A stretch of 64,000 nt of DNA. It comes from Amycolatopsis acidicola. GTDB lineage: Bacteria; Actinomycetota; Actinomycetes; Mycobacteriales; Pseudonocardiaceae. The DNA lies in contig NZ_VMNW02000022.1 of the NCBI RefSeq assembly GCF_007713735.2, positions 1-64,000 on the forward strand, read 5' to 3'. A program made the translations under genes and the position numbers. Of this stretch, positions 1 through 18,058 are shown piece after piece (within the stretch, counting starts at the first letter, position 1; each line of letters begins with the position of its first letter). The notes beneath the pieces are model-generated. The model saw only the letters and a program-made list of their open reading frames with translations, was not told the DNA's origin and searched no databases.

Positions 1-82
1 GCCCTGCTACACGCCCGGCCGGATCCGGCTGAACCGGGCGGGTAGTTGCGGCGCGGGCGCGGCGACGTGACAGGATCGACGC

Positions 83-1263
83 GTGTTGCGCTGGATTACC
101 GCTGGTGAATCGCATGGGCCCGCATTGGCGGCCGTGCTGGAAGGGATGGTGGCCGGCGTAGCGGTCACCACCACCGAAGTCGGCGAGCAGCTCGCCCGCC
201 GGCGGCTCGGGTTCGGCCGGAGCCCCCGCATGGGCTTCGAGACCGACCACATCGAGTTTCTCGGCGGCGTCCGGCACGGCGTCACCCAGGGTGGCCCGAT
301 CGCGGTCCACATCGACAACGCGGAATGGCCCAAATGGGAAAAGGTCATGGCCGCGGACCCGGTCGACCCGGCGGAGCTGGCCGGGCTCGCCCGCAACGAG
401 CCGCTGACCAGGCCCCGCCCGGGCCACGCCGACCTGCCCGGCATGCAGAAGTACGGCTTCGACGAGGCGCGTCCCGTCCTTGAGCGCGCGAGCGCGCGGG
501 AGACGGCGTCCCGGACGGCGCTCGGCACGGTGGCGCGGGCGTTCCTGCGGCAGTTGCTCGGCGCGGAGATCGTGAGCCACGTGGTGTCGATCGGCGGCGC
601 CGAGGCGCCGGACGGCCCGCTGCCGGGCCCCGGTGACCTCGCGGCGGTCGACGAGAGCCCGGTGCGCGCGTTCAGCCAGGAAGGCACCGACCGCATGGTC
701 GCCGAGGTGGACGCGGTCCGGAAGGCCGGGGACACGGTCGGCGGCGTGATCGAGGTGATCACGTACGGCCTCCCGCCGGGCCTGGGCTCGCACGTGCACT
801 GGGACAGGCGCCTCGACTCGCGGCTGGCCGGCGCGCTGATGGGCGTGCAGGCGATGAAGGGCGTCGAGGTCGGTGACGGCTTCACCACGGCGCGCCGCTG
901 GGGCAGCCAGGCGCACGACGAGATCGACCGCGGCAGCGGGCCGGCTGGCGTCACCCGGCGGTCCAACCGGGCCGGCGGGCTCGAAGGCGGCATCACCAAC
1001 GGCGAGCCGCTGCGGGTGCGCGTCGCCATGAAGCCGATCTCCACGGTGCCCAAGGCACTGTCCACAGTGGACGTCGCGACGGGTGAGCCCGCGGTGGCGA
1101 TCCACCAGCGCTCGGACGTCTGCGCCGTGCCGAGGGCGGGCGTGGTCCTCGAGTCGGTGGTGGCGCTGATCCTGGCGGACGCGGCGATCGAGAAGTTCGG
1201 CGGTGACTCACTCACCGAGAGCAAGCGCAACGCCGACGCCTACCTGAAGGCCCTGGAGGAACG

Positions 1264-1270
<7 letters not shown>
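83..1270 (+). CDS. aroC: Chorismate synthase
   Basis: Makes chorismate from 5-enolpyruvylshikimate-3-phosphate, the last common step to aromatic amino acids, using reduced FMN. The 395-residue length is normal. The N-terminal signature GESHGPAL lies at residues 8-15, the FMN-binding stretch [15 protein letters not shown] lies near residue 295-310, and the C-terminal [12 protein letters not shown] is typical. The GTG start is chosen because the conserved [11 protein letters not shown] begins there. A weak CAGGAT -10-like hexamer (71-76) sits 6 bases upstream. The stop overlaps the start of aroK, so it leads an aroC-aroK-aroB-aroQ operon in the order known from mycobacteria. Confidence 0.97.
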
Positions 1271-3321
<2,051 letters not shown>

Positions 3322-3325
<4 letters not shown>

Positions 3326-4251
3326 GCGTACCCACGCTCACCACGGAACGGCTGGTGCTGCGTGGCCTCGAAGCCGCCGACACCGACGCGGTGCTGCGCG
3401 TGTTCGCCGACCCGGAGACGAGCCGGTACTTCGCGGCCGACTTCAGCGATCCCGCCCAATGCCGCGCGATGATCGGCCGACGGCTCGCCTACGACGGGCC
3501 CGACGGCCAGGGCCACTGGGTGCTGGTGCACGAGAACGAAATCGTCGGCCTCGCGCACCTGCGCCCCTCGGCGGAACTGCCGGGATCGGTCGCGGAGATC
3601 GGCTATTTCCTCGACCCGGCGCACGGTGGCCGGGGCCTGGCCACCGAAGCGGCGCGGGCACTGCTCGGCCACGGATTCGGCACGCTGGGCCTGCCCGCCG
3701 TCTGGGCGCTGATCCACGAGTCCAATGTGGCCAGTCGGAAACTGGCCCGGCGCCTGGGTTTTCTCGATATGGGCGAGGGGGAGCACTACGGCGCCACGCA
3801 TCGCGTGTGCGTCGCGCTGCCCGGCGTGCACGGCCGCCTGCACCACGTCGAGCTGTGGGTGCCGGACCTCGAGCGCGCCGAAACGAGCCTCGGCTGGCTG
3901 CTCACCGAACTCGGCTGGCGCGGGTTCCAGCGCTGGCGCGACGGCGTGAGCTGGAAGCTCGGCGGCACGTACGTCGTCGTCGAACGGTCCCCGGCGCTGA
4001 GCGCCCCGCGGCATGATCGTCTCGCCCCGGGGCTGAATCACCTGGCGCTGCACGTGGGCACCGAATGCCGTGTCGACGAACTGTCCGCCGCCGCGCTGGA
4101 GCACGGCTGGCGCCCGCTGTTCGCCGACAAGTACCCCCATGCCGGGGGCCCCGGGCATTACGCGGCCTACCTGGAGAACGAGGACGGGTTCGAGGTCGAA
4201 CTCGTCGCCGTGCCGCGTGCTGCGGCCCCCGGCAAGGTGACGTCTCTCTAA
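3322..4251 (+). CDS. GNAT acetyltransferase fused to a glyoxalase/VOC-like domain
   Basis: 309 residues. Residues 1 to about 165 form a RimJ/RimL-type GNAT domain: [21 protein letters not shown] at the start, the acetyl-CoA loop [10 protein letters not shown] near residue 95-105, and [13 protein letters not shown] before strand 6. Residues about 170-309 look like a vicinal-oxygen-chelate module with two beta-alpha-beta-beta halves: [15 protein letters not shown], then LNHLALHVG and [18 protein letters not shown]. The ATG overlaps the aroQ stop, so it is probably cotranscribed with the aro operon. The substrate is unknown. The VOC half might be a catalytic or resistance-type binding domain; I see no basis to choose. 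Confidence 0.82.
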
Positions 4252-4295
4252 ACTGAGTGGGCCGGTGCGCCTGGAGAAAGTGGGTCAGCGAGTTC

Positions 4296-5804
4296 ATGCG
4301 CGGAGTTCGCCAGCGGTTCGCCGCAGCCCTCGCGACGGCGCTGCTGGGCGCGTCCGGGCTGACCGCGTGCACGGCAGGAAACGCGCAGACCCAGGCCGAG
4401 GGCCAGCAGGGCGGGCTGGGCGGCGCGAAGCCGACGAGCACTCCCAGCCGGCCCAGCGACGTCGCCCTCGCCACGGCGAACGCCCGCCAGAGCCCCGGCA
4501 CGGTCGCCGCGGGCGGGCCGGGAGCGCCGTACAACTACGGCCCCAGCGTGATGCTCGACGGCGGCAAGACGCGAATGTGGTGGTGCAGCCAGTATCCCGG
4601 CGCGCTGCCGCCGGGCGACGACATCCTGTACGGCGAGTCCGCATCACTGGACGGGCCCTTCACCGGGCCGGGCGGGGGAGTGCCGCCCGCCGTGCTGTCC
4701 GGGGATCCCGGCCACTTCGACGGCGTGCACACCTGCGATCCGTCGGTCATCCGCGTCAACGGGATCTACTACCTGTACTACACCGGCGCGGCGGGCGACC
4801 ACGCGCTCGGCAACTCCATCGGACTGGCCACCAGCACCGACGGCGTCACCTGGAACAGGGCGCCGGGGCCCATCGTGAGCCCCTCGCACGACGTGCACCG
4901 CGACAACCTCTACGGCGCCGGACAACCTTCCGCGGTCTACGTCGACGGCTGGTTCTACCTGATGTTCACCGACACCACCGGCAAGGCCGCGGGCTGGAAC
5001 GGGGCCGGGCAGTTCGTCCTGCGCGCCCAGGATCCCGCCTTCACCGAGAACGTGGAATCGTTGGGGGACAACGGTTTCAGCGCGGCGTCGAGCACGGCGG
5101 CGCCGCGCGTGAAATCGGTGGCCGACGCGTTCAGCGCGGACCTGGAATGGGTGGACGCCCTCGACGCCTTCGCCATCGCGCACGAAACCCAGGACGGCAC
5201 CACGATCTCGTTCTGGAACGCCGACTTCACCGCCAGCCCTTACCAGCCCGTCGTGCTGCCCGGGGCGTGGCAGGAAGGCCCCGGCCTCGCGCGCAGCGCG
5301 GACGGGCACGCGCCGGTTTCCGCGGACGATCCGTGCGGGCGGATCCCGATCGACGTCGTCCGCGCCACCGCGATCGGCGAAGCGGCCGCGCCCACCGATC
5401 TGCGCCGTTTCGGCCTTGACGTCACCGCCACCGGCTGCACCGATCCCGCCACCGCGCTGGCGGTGCTCGACGGGTTCGCGATGCCTTCGCCGTCGCGGAC
5501 GATGGACCTCGTCGCGGACGGCAAGGTCGTGCGCGTCGACCGCCGCTCGGTCGCGGGGCAGCTCGCCGCGCACGTACTCGACCAGCGAATCCCCGTGCTC
5601 GACCAGGTGCCCGTGTCCGCGCGGCTGACGTCGGGCGCCCGCGCGGTCCAGGCGGAGGGAATCGGGCTGGGGTTCCTGCTCGACGACGGGAACCTGTGGC
5701 CGGCGCACCCGGACAGCGTCGCGGCGCTCAACGGCTCGCCGGTGCAGCCGGTGACCGCCGCGCAATGGCGCGCTTACGCGAAGGGGCCGACGCTCGGCAA
5801 GTGA
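4296..5804 (+). CDS. Secreted lipoprotein with five-bladed beta-propeller (GH43/GH32-like)
   Basis: Starting at the ATG at 4296 the product is 502 residues. The N terminus (MRGVRQRFAAALATALLG) is a signal peptide ending in lipobox L-T-A-C, so a membrane-anchored extracellular lipoprotein is likely. The next 350 residues carry propeller-type repeats such as CDPSVIRVNGIYYLYYTGAAG, YVDGWFYLMFTDTT and LATSTDGVTW, as in beta-xylosidase/fructosidase-like folds. The last 150 residues are not recognised. An in-frame GTG at 4257 would hide the signal peptide behind 13 residues and is disfavoured. Substrate unknown; catalytic acids could not be assigned. Confidence 0.7.
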   Translation: MRGVRQRFAAALATALLGASGLTACTAGNAQTQAEGQQGGLGGAKPTSTPSRPSDVALATANARQSPGTVAAGGPGAPYNYGPSVMLDGGKTRMWWCSQYPGALPPGDDILYGESASLDGPFTGPGGGVPPAVLSGDPGHFDGVHTCDPSVIRVNGIYYLYYTGAAGDHALGNSIGLATSTDGVTWNRAPGPIVSPSHDVHRDNLYGAGQPSAVYVDGWFYLMFTDTTGKAAGWNGAGQFVLRAQDPAFTENVESLGDNGFSAASSTAAPRVKSVADAFSADLEWVDALDAFAIAHETQDGTTISFWNADFTASPYQPVVLPGAWQEGPGLARSADGHAPVSADDPCGRIPIDVVRATAIGEAAAPTDLRRFGLDVTATGCTDPATALAVLDGFAMPSPSRTMDLVADGKVVRVDRRSVAGQLAAHVLDQRIPVLDQVPVSARLTSGARAVQAEGIGLGFLLDDGNLWPAHPDSVAALNGSPVQPVTAAQWRAYAKGPTLGK

Positions 5805-5814
5805 CTACTTGCCG
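5795..5814. terminator. Hairpin enclosing both convergent stop codons
   Basis: Perfect 8-bp inverted repeat CGGCAAGT / ACTTGCCG with a 4-base loop. The TGA of the lipoprotein gene (5802-5804) and the TAG of the opposing gene (5805-5807) both fall inside it, so it may end transcription from both sides. Confidence 0.5.
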
Positions 5815-6362
5815 TGCCGCGGCACCGGTGAAGGCCGGCGGGTCGGCGACGGCTTGCGCGTCCTGCCGCGTTCCCAGGACCGAGGACGTTCCGGCGCCTC
5901 AGCCGACCGACGCCGCTTCACCGGGCGAGCGGGCGGCTTCGGCGCGGGAGGCTCCTCCGGGGGTTCGAGCCGCGCGGGGCGTAGCCGCGGGCCCACGACC
6001 ATCCCGAGCCCGGCGGGCACCAGCACCAGCAACGCCGTGAAGGCGGCGCCGCCGGTGAGCGCGGGCCACAGCTCGTCCGTGCCGCTCTGGTCGACGAAGA
6101 TCGCGCGCCCGATCACGTACAGCACGCCCGACACCGGGCCCGCGATGATGGCGGCGATCAGCCAGGTGCGGCCGAGATCCGTTCTCCGCAGCAGGCCGTC
6201 GATCGCGCTCCACAGCGCCGCCGCGCCGACCAGCAGCGCGATCACGACGATCTTGGCGGTGAGCAGGCCGGTCGGTTCGTAGACCGACGCCTTCGCGAGG
6301 GCGGTGTCGGCCACGGCGTGCAGCAGTGCCATGCCGAGACCACGGGTCAACCAGGGCCGCAT
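5805..6362 (-). CDS. B-4DMT family transporter-like membrane protein
   Basis: 185 residues from the ATG at 6362. About four hydrophobic segments span the first 125 residues (GLGMALLHAVADTALA, IVVIALLVGAAALW, WLIAAIIAGPVSGVLYVIG and FTALLVLVPAGLGMVVG). They are followed by a basic, proline-rich cytoplasmic-type tail of about 60 residues. Its position between aroQ and pepP, on the opposite strand, matches the mycobacterial gene Rv2536. Function unproven. An in-frame TTG six codons upstream is less likely because a -10-like TACAGT lies six bases before the ATG. Confidence 0.75.
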   Translation of the reverse strand: MRPWLTRGLGMALLHAVADTALAKASVYEPTGLLTAKIVVIALLVGAAALWSAIDGLLRRTDLGRTWLIAAIIAGPVSGVLYVIGRAIFVDQSGTDELWPALTGGAAFTALLVLVPAGLGMVVGPRLRPARLEPPEEPPAPKPPARPVKRRRSAEAPERPRSWERGRTRKPSPTRRPSPVPRHGK

Positions 6363-6400
6363 CGCCCCACTGTAAGGCAACTCGCCAGTAAGGTGAGTGC
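6363..6400. promoter_or_regulatory. Divergent leaderless promoter pair
   Basis: The 38-base gap contains TAAGGT (6389-6394) six bases before the pepP GTG. On the minus strand, TACAGT (complement of 6369-6374) lies six bases before the ATG of the membrane protein. Both fit TAnnnT -10 elements that would start transcripts at or beside the start codon. No clear -35 boxes and no Shine-Dalgarno sequences are seen. Confidence 0.5.
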
Positions 6401-7498
6401 GTGCCCGAGATCCACGCCACCCGCCGCGAGTCCCTGCGTGCCATGCTCCGTGCCGACGAGACGGACGCGCTGCTGGTCACGGACCTGCTGAACATCCGCT
6501 ACCTGACCGGGTTCACCGGTTCCAACGCCGCGCTGCTGCTGCACGCCGGCGACGAGGGCCGCACGGTCTTCTGCACCGACGGCCGGTACACCACCCAGGC
6601 CGAGGGGGAGGTGCCGGACCTGGAGCGAGTGATCAGCAGGCAGAGCGCGGCGGCCTTGCTCGAGCGCGGCAGCGAGCGCAGGAAGGACTACGGCCGCACC
6701 GGGTTCGAGAGCCAGCACGTCAGCGTCGAGCAGTACGAGGCGTTCGCCGCGCTGGCCGACGGCGTGGAGCTGCGCCGCCTGCCCGGCCTCGTGGAGCGGT
6801 TGCGGCTGGTGAAGGACGAGACCGAGATCGAGGCGTTGCGCCAGGCCTGCGCCGCGGCCGACAACGCACTGCGGGACTTGATCGAGCGCGGTGGGATCCA
6901 GCCCGGCCGCACCGAGCGCGAAGTGGCCAGGGACCTGGAAAACCTGATGCTGGACCACGGTTCGTCCGAGCGCTCGTTCGAGTCCATCGTGGCCGCCGGC
7001 GCCAACTCCGCGATCCCGCACCACCGCCCCGCGGACGTGGTGCTCGAAGCGGGTGACTTCCTCAAGCTCGACTTCGGCGCCACGGTCGACGGCTACCACT
7101 CCGACATGACCCGCACCCTCGTGCTGGGCGAGCCCGCGGACTGGCAGCGCGAGCTCTACGACCTGGTCCGGCGGGCGCAGGCGGCGGGCCGCGAGGCGGT
7201 CCGGCCCGGCGTGGCGACCGCGGACGTGGACAAGGCGGCGCGGCAGGTGATCGAGGACGCGGGGCACGGCGCCGGGTTCTCCCACGGCCTCGGGCACGGC
7301 GTGGGCTTGGAGATACACGAGGCACCCAGCCTGGCCAAGACCGGCGACGGTACACTGTCCGCTGGTATGGCGGTCACCGTCGAGCCAGGCGTGTACCTCG
7401 CCGGCCGTGGTGGCGTGCGCATAGAGGACACGCTGGTCGTGCGGGACGACGCTCCCGAACTCCTCACCCTGAGCAGCAAGGAACTCGTGGTCGTCTAG
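6401..7498 (+). CDS. pepP: Xaa-Pro aminopeptidase (M24 family)
   Basis: Removes the N-terminal residue from peptides with proline in position two. 365 residues: an N-terminal creatinase-like domain (1 to about 130) and a C-terminal pita-bread domain. Five M24 metal ligands are visible in order: Asp and Asp in KLDFGATVDGYHSDM (near 225 and 236), His in SHGLGHGVGLEIHE (near 299), Glu in VTVEPGVYL (near 328) and Glu in GVRIEDTL (near 342). The GTG start lies six bases after a TAnnnT box, suggesting a leaderless mRNA. It lies upstream of efp, as in mycobacteria (where it is named pepQ). Confidence 0.93.
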   Translation: MPEIHATRRESLRAMLRADETDALLVTDLLNIRYLTGFTGSNAALLLHAGDEGRTVFCTDGRYTTQAEGEVPDLERVISRQSAAALLERGSERRKDYGRTGFESQHVSVEQYEAFAALADGVELRRLPGLVERLRLVKDETEIEALRQACAAADNALRDLIERGGIQPGRTEREVARDLENLMLDHGSSERSFESIVAAGANSAIPHHRPADVVLEAGDFLKLDFGATVDGYHSDMTRTLVLGEPADWQRELYDLVRRAQAAGREAVRPGVATADVDKAARQVIEDAGHGAGFSHGLGHGVGLEIHEAPSLAKTGDGTLSAGMAVTVEPGVYLAGRGGVRIEDTLVVRDDAPELLTLSSKELVVV

Positions 7499-7537
7499 CG
7501 GCCGCGCAACGAAGACAACAGGAGAACTGGACAACCC

Positions 7538-8101
7538 GTGGCCTCCACCAACGACCTGAAGAACGGCCTGGTGCTCAACCTCGACGGGCAGCTCTGGTCC
7601 GTCGTGAACTTCCAGCACGTCAAGCCGGGCAAGGGCGGCGCCTTCGTGCGCACCACCCTCAAGCACGTGCTCTCCGGCAAGGTGGTGGACAAGACGTTCA
7701 ACGCCGGCACCAAGGTCGAGACCGCGACGGTCGACCGCCGGAACATGACGTACCTGTACAACGACGGCACCGACTACGTCTTCATGGACGGCGAGACGTT
7801 CGAGCAGATCAGCGTCCCGAACGAGACCATCGGTGACGCGGCGGGCTACCTGCTGGAGAACACCGAGGCCCAGGTCGCGGTGCACGAGGGCACCCCGCTC
7901 TACGTCGAGCTGCCCACCTCGGTCGAGCTGGTCATCCAGCACACCGACCCCGGCCTGCAGGGCGACCGCTCCACCGGCGGCACCAAGCCCGCCACGCTGG
8001 AGACCGGCGCCGAGATCCAGGTGCCGCTGTTCGTCACCACCGGCGAGAAGGTCAAGGTCGACACCCGCGACGGGCGTTACCTGGGCAGGGTCTCGTCTTG
8101 A
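7538..8101 (+). CDS. efp: Translation elongation factor P
   Basis: Relieves ribosome stalling at polyproline motifs. 187 residues with the three-domain EF-P layout and the C-terminal [12 protein letters not shown] signature. The P-site-proximal loop reads PGKGG with Lys32 at the tip, close to the PGKGP loop of actinobacterial EF-P that works without the EpmA modification. No epmA/epmB genes are nearby. An AGGAGAA Shine-Dalgarno precedes the GTG. The nusB start overlaps the stop. Confidence 0.97.
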   Translation: MASTNDLKNGLVLNLDGQLWSVVNFQHVKPGKGGAFVRTTLKHVLSGKVVDKTFNAGTKVETATVDRRNMTYLYNDGTDYVFMDGETFEQISVPNETIGDAAGYLLENTEAQVAVHEGTPLYVELPTSVELVIQHTDPGLQGDRSTGGTKPATLETGAEIQVPLFVTTGEKVKVDTRDGRYLGRVSS

Positions 8102-8550
8102 GTCCAGCCGGTTCCCCTCAGCGCGGCGGCTCTCCGGGCCGCCGCGCTTTGCGCAGGCGCGCCGTGGAGATGCTCTACGAGGCCGCGCAGCGCTCCCTCG
8201 ACCCGGTCACGATGCTGTCGGGCCGGGTCGGGTCCCCCGAAGTCGACCCGATCGGGGACTACACGATCTCGCTCGTCGAGGGCGTCACGACGCACCGCGA
8301 GCGCATCGACGAGCTGCTGTCCGAGCACGCGCAGGGCTGGACGCTCGACCGGATGCCCCCGGTCGATCTGGCGGTGCTGCGGGTCGGGGTCTACGAACTG
8401 CTGTGGGCGGCCGACGTGCCGGACCCGGTCGCGATCGACGAGGCGGTCGGGCTCGCGAAGGAGCTGTCCACGGACGACTCGCCCCGGTTCGTCAACGGGG
8501 TGCTGGGCCGCATCGGCAACATCGCGGACAGGCTGCGCGCGGTCCTGTAG
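8098..8550 (+). CDS. nusB: Transcription antitermination factor NusB
   Basis: RNA-binding partner of NusE/S10 in rRNA antitermination. 150 residues with [14 protein letters not shown] near the start and the C-terminal [25 protein letters not shown] signature. The TTG start at 8098 gives a TTGA overlap with efp. An internal GTG (8164) would cut the conserved [10 protein letters not shown] helix, so it is disfavoured. Confidence 0.93.
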   Translation: MSPAGSPQRGGSPGRRALRRRAVEMLYEAAQRSLDPVTMLSGRVGSPEVDPIGDYTISLVEGVTTHRERIDELLSEHAQGWTLDRMPPVDLAVLRVGVYELLWAADVPDPVAIDEAVGLAKELSTDDSPRFVNGVLGRIGNIADRLRAVL

Positions 8551-8568
8551 GCGCGCGGCCTGTGAGGG

Positions 8569-8591
8569 CGCGGCGGCCCCCGCCCGCCGCG
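8569..8591. terminator. GC hairpin between convergent nusB and bldD
   Basis: Stem CGCGGCGG / CCGCCGCG (8569-8576 with 8584-8591) around a 7-base C-rich loop, lying between two converging genes. No U-tract, which is usual in high-GC actinobacteria. Confidence 0.45.
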
Positions 8592-8612
8592 GCACCCTTC
8601 CCGGAGGGGTTC

Positions 8613-9101
8613 TTAGTCTTCCTTCGCCGGCCTGGCCTCGGGCGGCAGCACGCCCCAGTCGATGAGCTGTTCGGTGAGCTCGCCGGGGGTCATGTCGTAG
8701 ATGATCGCCAGCGACCGCAGGTCCTCGGTGCGGATGGAGAGCACCTTGCCGTTGTAGTCACCGCGCTGGCTCTGGATGGTCGCGGCGTAGCGGGCCAGCG
8801 GGCCGACCTTCTCGGCGGGCAGCTGCTGCAGCCGTTCCAGGTTGATCACGATCTTGGTGGCGGGTTCGGCGCCCGAGGGGACACGGCCCTCCGGCAGCAG
8901 CTCGACCACCGGGACCCCGTAGAAATCGGCCAGCTCGGCCAGCTTCTGGACGGTTACCGCCCGGTCGCCCCGTTCGTAGGAACCGACCACGACCGCCTTC
9001 CAGCGGCCGCCGGACTTCTGCTCGACCCCGTGCAGGGACAGTCCCTGCTGCTGGCGGATCCCGCGGAGCTTGGCCCCAAGCGCCTTGGCGTAATCGCCCA
9101 T
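8613..9101 (-). CDS. bldD: Developmental master repressor BldD
   Basis: 162 residues. Residues about 5-70 are an XRE-type helix-turn-helix (KLRGIRQQQGLSLHGVEQKSGGRWK, SYERGDRAVTVQKLAELADFY). The C-terminal domain holds the cyclic-di-GMP signature RGD-x8-RxxD exactly: RGD at 113-115 and RTED at 124-127. In Streptomyces, BldD dimerises on tetrameric c-di-GMP and represses sporulation genes. GGAG precedes the ATG. A BldD-box palindrome lies 64 bases upstream (9165-9179), consistent with autorepression. Confidence 0.93.
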   Translation of the reverse strand: MGDYAKALGAKLRGIRQQQGLSLHGVEQKSGGRWKAVVVGSYERGDRAVTVQKLAELADFYGVPVVELLPEGRVPSGAEPATKIVINLERLQQLPAEKVGPLARYAATIQSQRGDYNGKVLSIRTEDLRSLAIIYDMTPGELTEQLIDWGVLPPEARPAKED

Positions 9102-9164
9102 CTGGTGGTTCTCCGTTTCCTCGCCCAGTCGGTCAGGGCGACCGCCGGGGAATAGCCTGAGCTG

Positions 9165-10864
<1,700 letters not shown>

Positions 10865-10868
<4 letters not shown>

Positions 10869-10945
10869 GCGAGCTTGCGAGTGAACAATTCCATACAGCA
10901 GCGGCCGCTCGCGGGCTCGACGAGCGAAGCGAGGAGTGCGCGTGA
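10865..10945 (+). CDS. Bridging 26-residue mini-ORF (MIRU-like element)
   Basis: Its GTG overlaps the pyrB stop (GTGA, 10865-10868) and its TGA (10943-10945) overlaps the pyrC GTG (10942). The peptide begins VSELASEQF and ends RSEECA. The DNA contains GAGCGAGCTTGCGAG and GACGAGCGAAGCGAGG, a style of interspersed element. This layout, an insert whose small ORF restores stop/start overlap with both neighbours, is the hallmark of mycobacterial MIRUs. It probably preserves translational coupling in the operon; a peptide function is not implied. Confidence 0.5.
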
Positions 10946-12234
10946 GCGACCGGGTATTGATCAAGGGCGCCCGGCTTTACGGCGAAGGCGAACCGGTGGA
11001 TGTCCTGGTTTCGAACGGGATCATCGCCGAAATCGGTTCGCCCGCGGTTTCCGGCGACACCGAGGTGGTCGAAGCGGGCGGCCAGGTGCTGCTGCCCGGT
11101 TTCGTCGATCTCCACACCCACCTGCGCGAGCCCGGCCGTGAGGACGCCGAAACCGTGGAAAGCGGTTCGGCCGCCGCGGCGCTGGGCGGCTACACCGCGG
11201 TGTTCGCGATGGCCAACACCGATCCGGTGGCCGACAACTCGGTCGTCGTCGAGCACGTGTGGCGCCGGGGGAGGGAAGCCGGGCTGGTCGACGTGCATCC
11301 GGTCGGCGCGGTCACCGTCGGGCTCAAGGGCGAGCAGCTCGCCGAGCTGGGCACGATGGCGAAATCGGCCGCGAACGTCCGGATTTTCTCCGACGACGGG
11401 CACTGCGTCGACGACCCGCTGATCATGCGGCGGGCGCTGGAGTACTCGACGGCGCTGGGCGTCGTCATCGCGCAGCACGCGGAAGAGCCGCGGCTCACCG
11501 TCGGCGCGCAGGCGAACGAAGGCGAGCGCGCCTCCCGGCTCGGCTACGCGGGCTGGCCCGCTTCGGCGGAAGAGTCGATCGTGGCCCGGGACTGCCTGCT
11601 CGCCCAGCACGCCGGGGCGCGGCTGCACGTCTGCCACGTGTCCACCGCGGGGACCGCGGACGTGCTGAGCTGGGCGAAGGACCGGGGCACCCGGGTCTCC
11701 GCCGAGGTCACCCCGCACCACCTGCTGCTCACCGACGACCGGCTGGAGACCTACGACCCGGTCAACAAGGTCAACCCGCCGCTGCGCACCGGGGGCGACG
11801 CCGCCCGCCTGCGGGCCGCGCTGGCCGAGGGCGTGATCGACTGCGTCGCCACCGACCACGCCCCGCATCCGGTGCAGGACAAGGACTGCGAATGGGCGGT
11901 CGCCAAACCGGGCATGCTCGGCCTGCAGACCGCGCTGTCCGTGGTCGCCGAGACGATGGTCCGCACGGGGCTGCTGGACTGGCGCGGCGTGGCGCGGGTC
12001 ATGAGCGAGCGGCCCGCCGAGATCGCCGGGCTGCCCGACCACGGCCGTCCGCTGGAGACGGGGGAGCCGGCCAACCTGGTGCTGGTCGACCCGGACGCGG
12101 AGTGGACGGTGCGCGGCGCCGAGCTGGCGAGTATCGCCGCGAACACCCCGTACGAGGGCATGCGGCTGCCGGGCGTGGTGACACTCACGCTGTTGCGCGG
12201 GCGGATCACCGCGCGTGAAGGGAAGATTGGGTAA
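10942..12234 (+). CDS. pyrC: Dihydroorotase
   Basis: Cyclises carbamoyl-aspartate to dihydroorotate. 430 residues from the GTG at 10942, preceded by GAGGAG at good spacing; a GTG at 10936 is possible but closer to the SD. The zinc-binding [10 protein letters not shown] carries His58 and His60. Further amidohydrolase ligands are in [22 protein letters not shown] and [10 protein letters not shown]. The length and LREPG motif indicate a type I dihydroorotase. The stop overlaps the next ATG (TAATG). Confidence 0.96.
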   Translation: MSDRVLIKGARLYGEGEPVDVLVSNGIIAEIGSPAVSGDTEVVEAGGQVLLPGFVDLHTHLREPGREDAETVESGSAAAALGGYTAVFAMANTDPVADNSVVVEHVWRRGREAGLVDVHPVGAVTVGLKGEQLAELGTMAKSAANVRIFSDDGHCVDDPLIMRRALEYSTALGVVIAQHAEEPRLTVGAQANEGERASRLGYAGWPASAEESIVARDCLLAQHAGARLHVCHVSTAGTADVLSWAKDRGTRVSAEVTPHHLLLTDDRLETYDPVNKVNPPLRTGGDAARLRAALAEGVIDCVATDHAPHPVQDKDCEWAVAKPGMLGLQTALSVVAETMVRTGLLDWRGVARVMSERPAEIAGLPDHGRPLETGEPANLVLVDPDAEWTVRGAELASIAANTPYEGMRLPGVVTLTLLRGRITAREGKIG

Positions 12235-12730
12235 TGGAGCGCTTCATTCTCGTCCTGGTCGTCCTCGCCTTCTTCCTGCTCGCGGTGTGGGGGATGCGCG
12301 TGGGCTGGCGGCGCAAGGCGCGTTCGCAGAGCGCGCGCGTCGCGCCCTTCCCGCAGCTGCCCGAGGAGCCGGGTGAGGTGGAGTTCGAGGCCAAGGGCCT
12401 CTACGTGAGCACGACCACCGCGGGGAACTGGCAGGACAGGATCGTCACCCGCGGCATGGGCCTGCGCGGGCGCGCGGTGCTGCGCCGGTACGCGGGCGGG
12501 ATCGAGGTCGACCGGGCCGGCGCGCCCGGCTTCTGGATCCCGGAAGAGTCCATTGTGGACATCAAACGGGGCAGCGCGATCGCCGGGAAGGTGATGGGCT
12601 CGGACAGCCTGCTCATCCTCACCTGGCGCCTCGGCGAAGTGGAGCTGGACACCGGGTTCCGGGGGGACGACCACGGCGTCTATCCACAGTGGATGGAAAG
12701 CTTGACCCACAAGAGCAAGGGAGGGGCCCA

Positions 12731-12734
<4 letters not shown>
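12234..12734 (+). CDS. Membrane-anchored PH-like domain protein in the pyr operon
   Basis: 166 residues. One N-terminal transmembrane segment ([18 protein letters not shown], residues about 4-21) is followed by a basic patch and a soluble domain (about 45-150) rich in beta strands. A conserved homologue of unknown role lies between pyrC and carA in mycobacteria (Rv1382). Translation is coupled to pyrC by a TAATG overlap and to carA by a GTGA overlap. It could tether or regulate the pathway, but no function is established. One copy of the 13-bp motif (12548-12560) and a near copy (12683-12693) lie inside it. Confidence 0.75.
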
Positions 12735-17174
<4,440 letters not shown>

Positions 17175-17178
<4 letters not shown>

Positions 17179-18014
17179 CTGGGCCGTTCGGCCCAAAGCT
17201 GAGCGCGAAGATTGCCGAACGCGGCAATCTTTGCGCCGGCATCGACCCGCACCCGGGGTTACTGGACGCATGGGGCCTCGAACGCACGGTGTCGGGGCTG
17301 GAAAAATTCGCCCTCTCCGCCACCGAGGTGCTGGCCGCCGAGGCCCCGGTGATCAAGCCCCAGTCGGCCTTCTTCGAGGCCTACGGGGCCCCTGGGATCG
17401 CCGTGCTGGAGCGCGTGATCGCGGGGGCCAGGGAGGCCGGGGCGCTCGTCCTGCTGGACGTGAAGCGGGGCGACATCGGCTCCACGATGGGCGCCTACAC
17501 CACCGCGTATCTGAGTGGTGACACAGCGCTCGCCGCGGACGCCGTGACGGTCTCGCCGTACCTGGGGTTCGGATCGCTCGCACCGGCGATCGAAACGGCG
17601 CGGGCGAGCGGGCGGGGCGTGTTCGTGCTCGCCCGCACGTCCAACCCCGAGGCCGCGGAACTGCAGAAAGCCTTGCTGGGCAACGGAAAGACCGTCGCGC
17701 AGTCCATTGTGGACGAGGTGGCGGCCGTCAACGCGGGCGCCGGGCCGCTCGGGGACGTCGGCGTCGTCGTCGGGGCCACGGTGCCCCCGGGAGAGCTGGA
17801 ACTGGGCGCCTTGAACGGGCCCATCCTGGCACCCGGTTTCGGGGCCCAGGGGGCGGGCGTGAGCGATCTTCGGGCGGTGTTCGGAACGGGACTGCCGGGC
17901 GTGCTCCCGGCTTCGTCGAGGGACCTGCTGCGGCACGGGCCGGACCCGCGGGCGCTGCGTGAGCAGGTGCGGCGGATCCGGTCTTCGTTGGCCGAATTGG
18001 AGTTCGGACAGTAA
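17175..18014 (+). CDS. pyrF: Orotidine 5'-phosphate decarboxylase
   Basis: Last step of UMP synthesis. 279 residues of the long actinobacterial type. The catalytic array DVKRGD is at residues 95-100 (Asp95, Lys97, Asp100), and [18 protein letters not shown] is the C-terminal phosphate-binding loop. The GTG overlaps the carB stop. A 13-bp motif copy (17702-17714) lies inside. It ends the pyr operon; a hairpin follows at 18086. Confidence 0.96.
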
Positions 18015-18058
18015 CGCGCAGCGTTTCCGTTGAGGGTGGCGGTGGGTGACGGGAGGGC

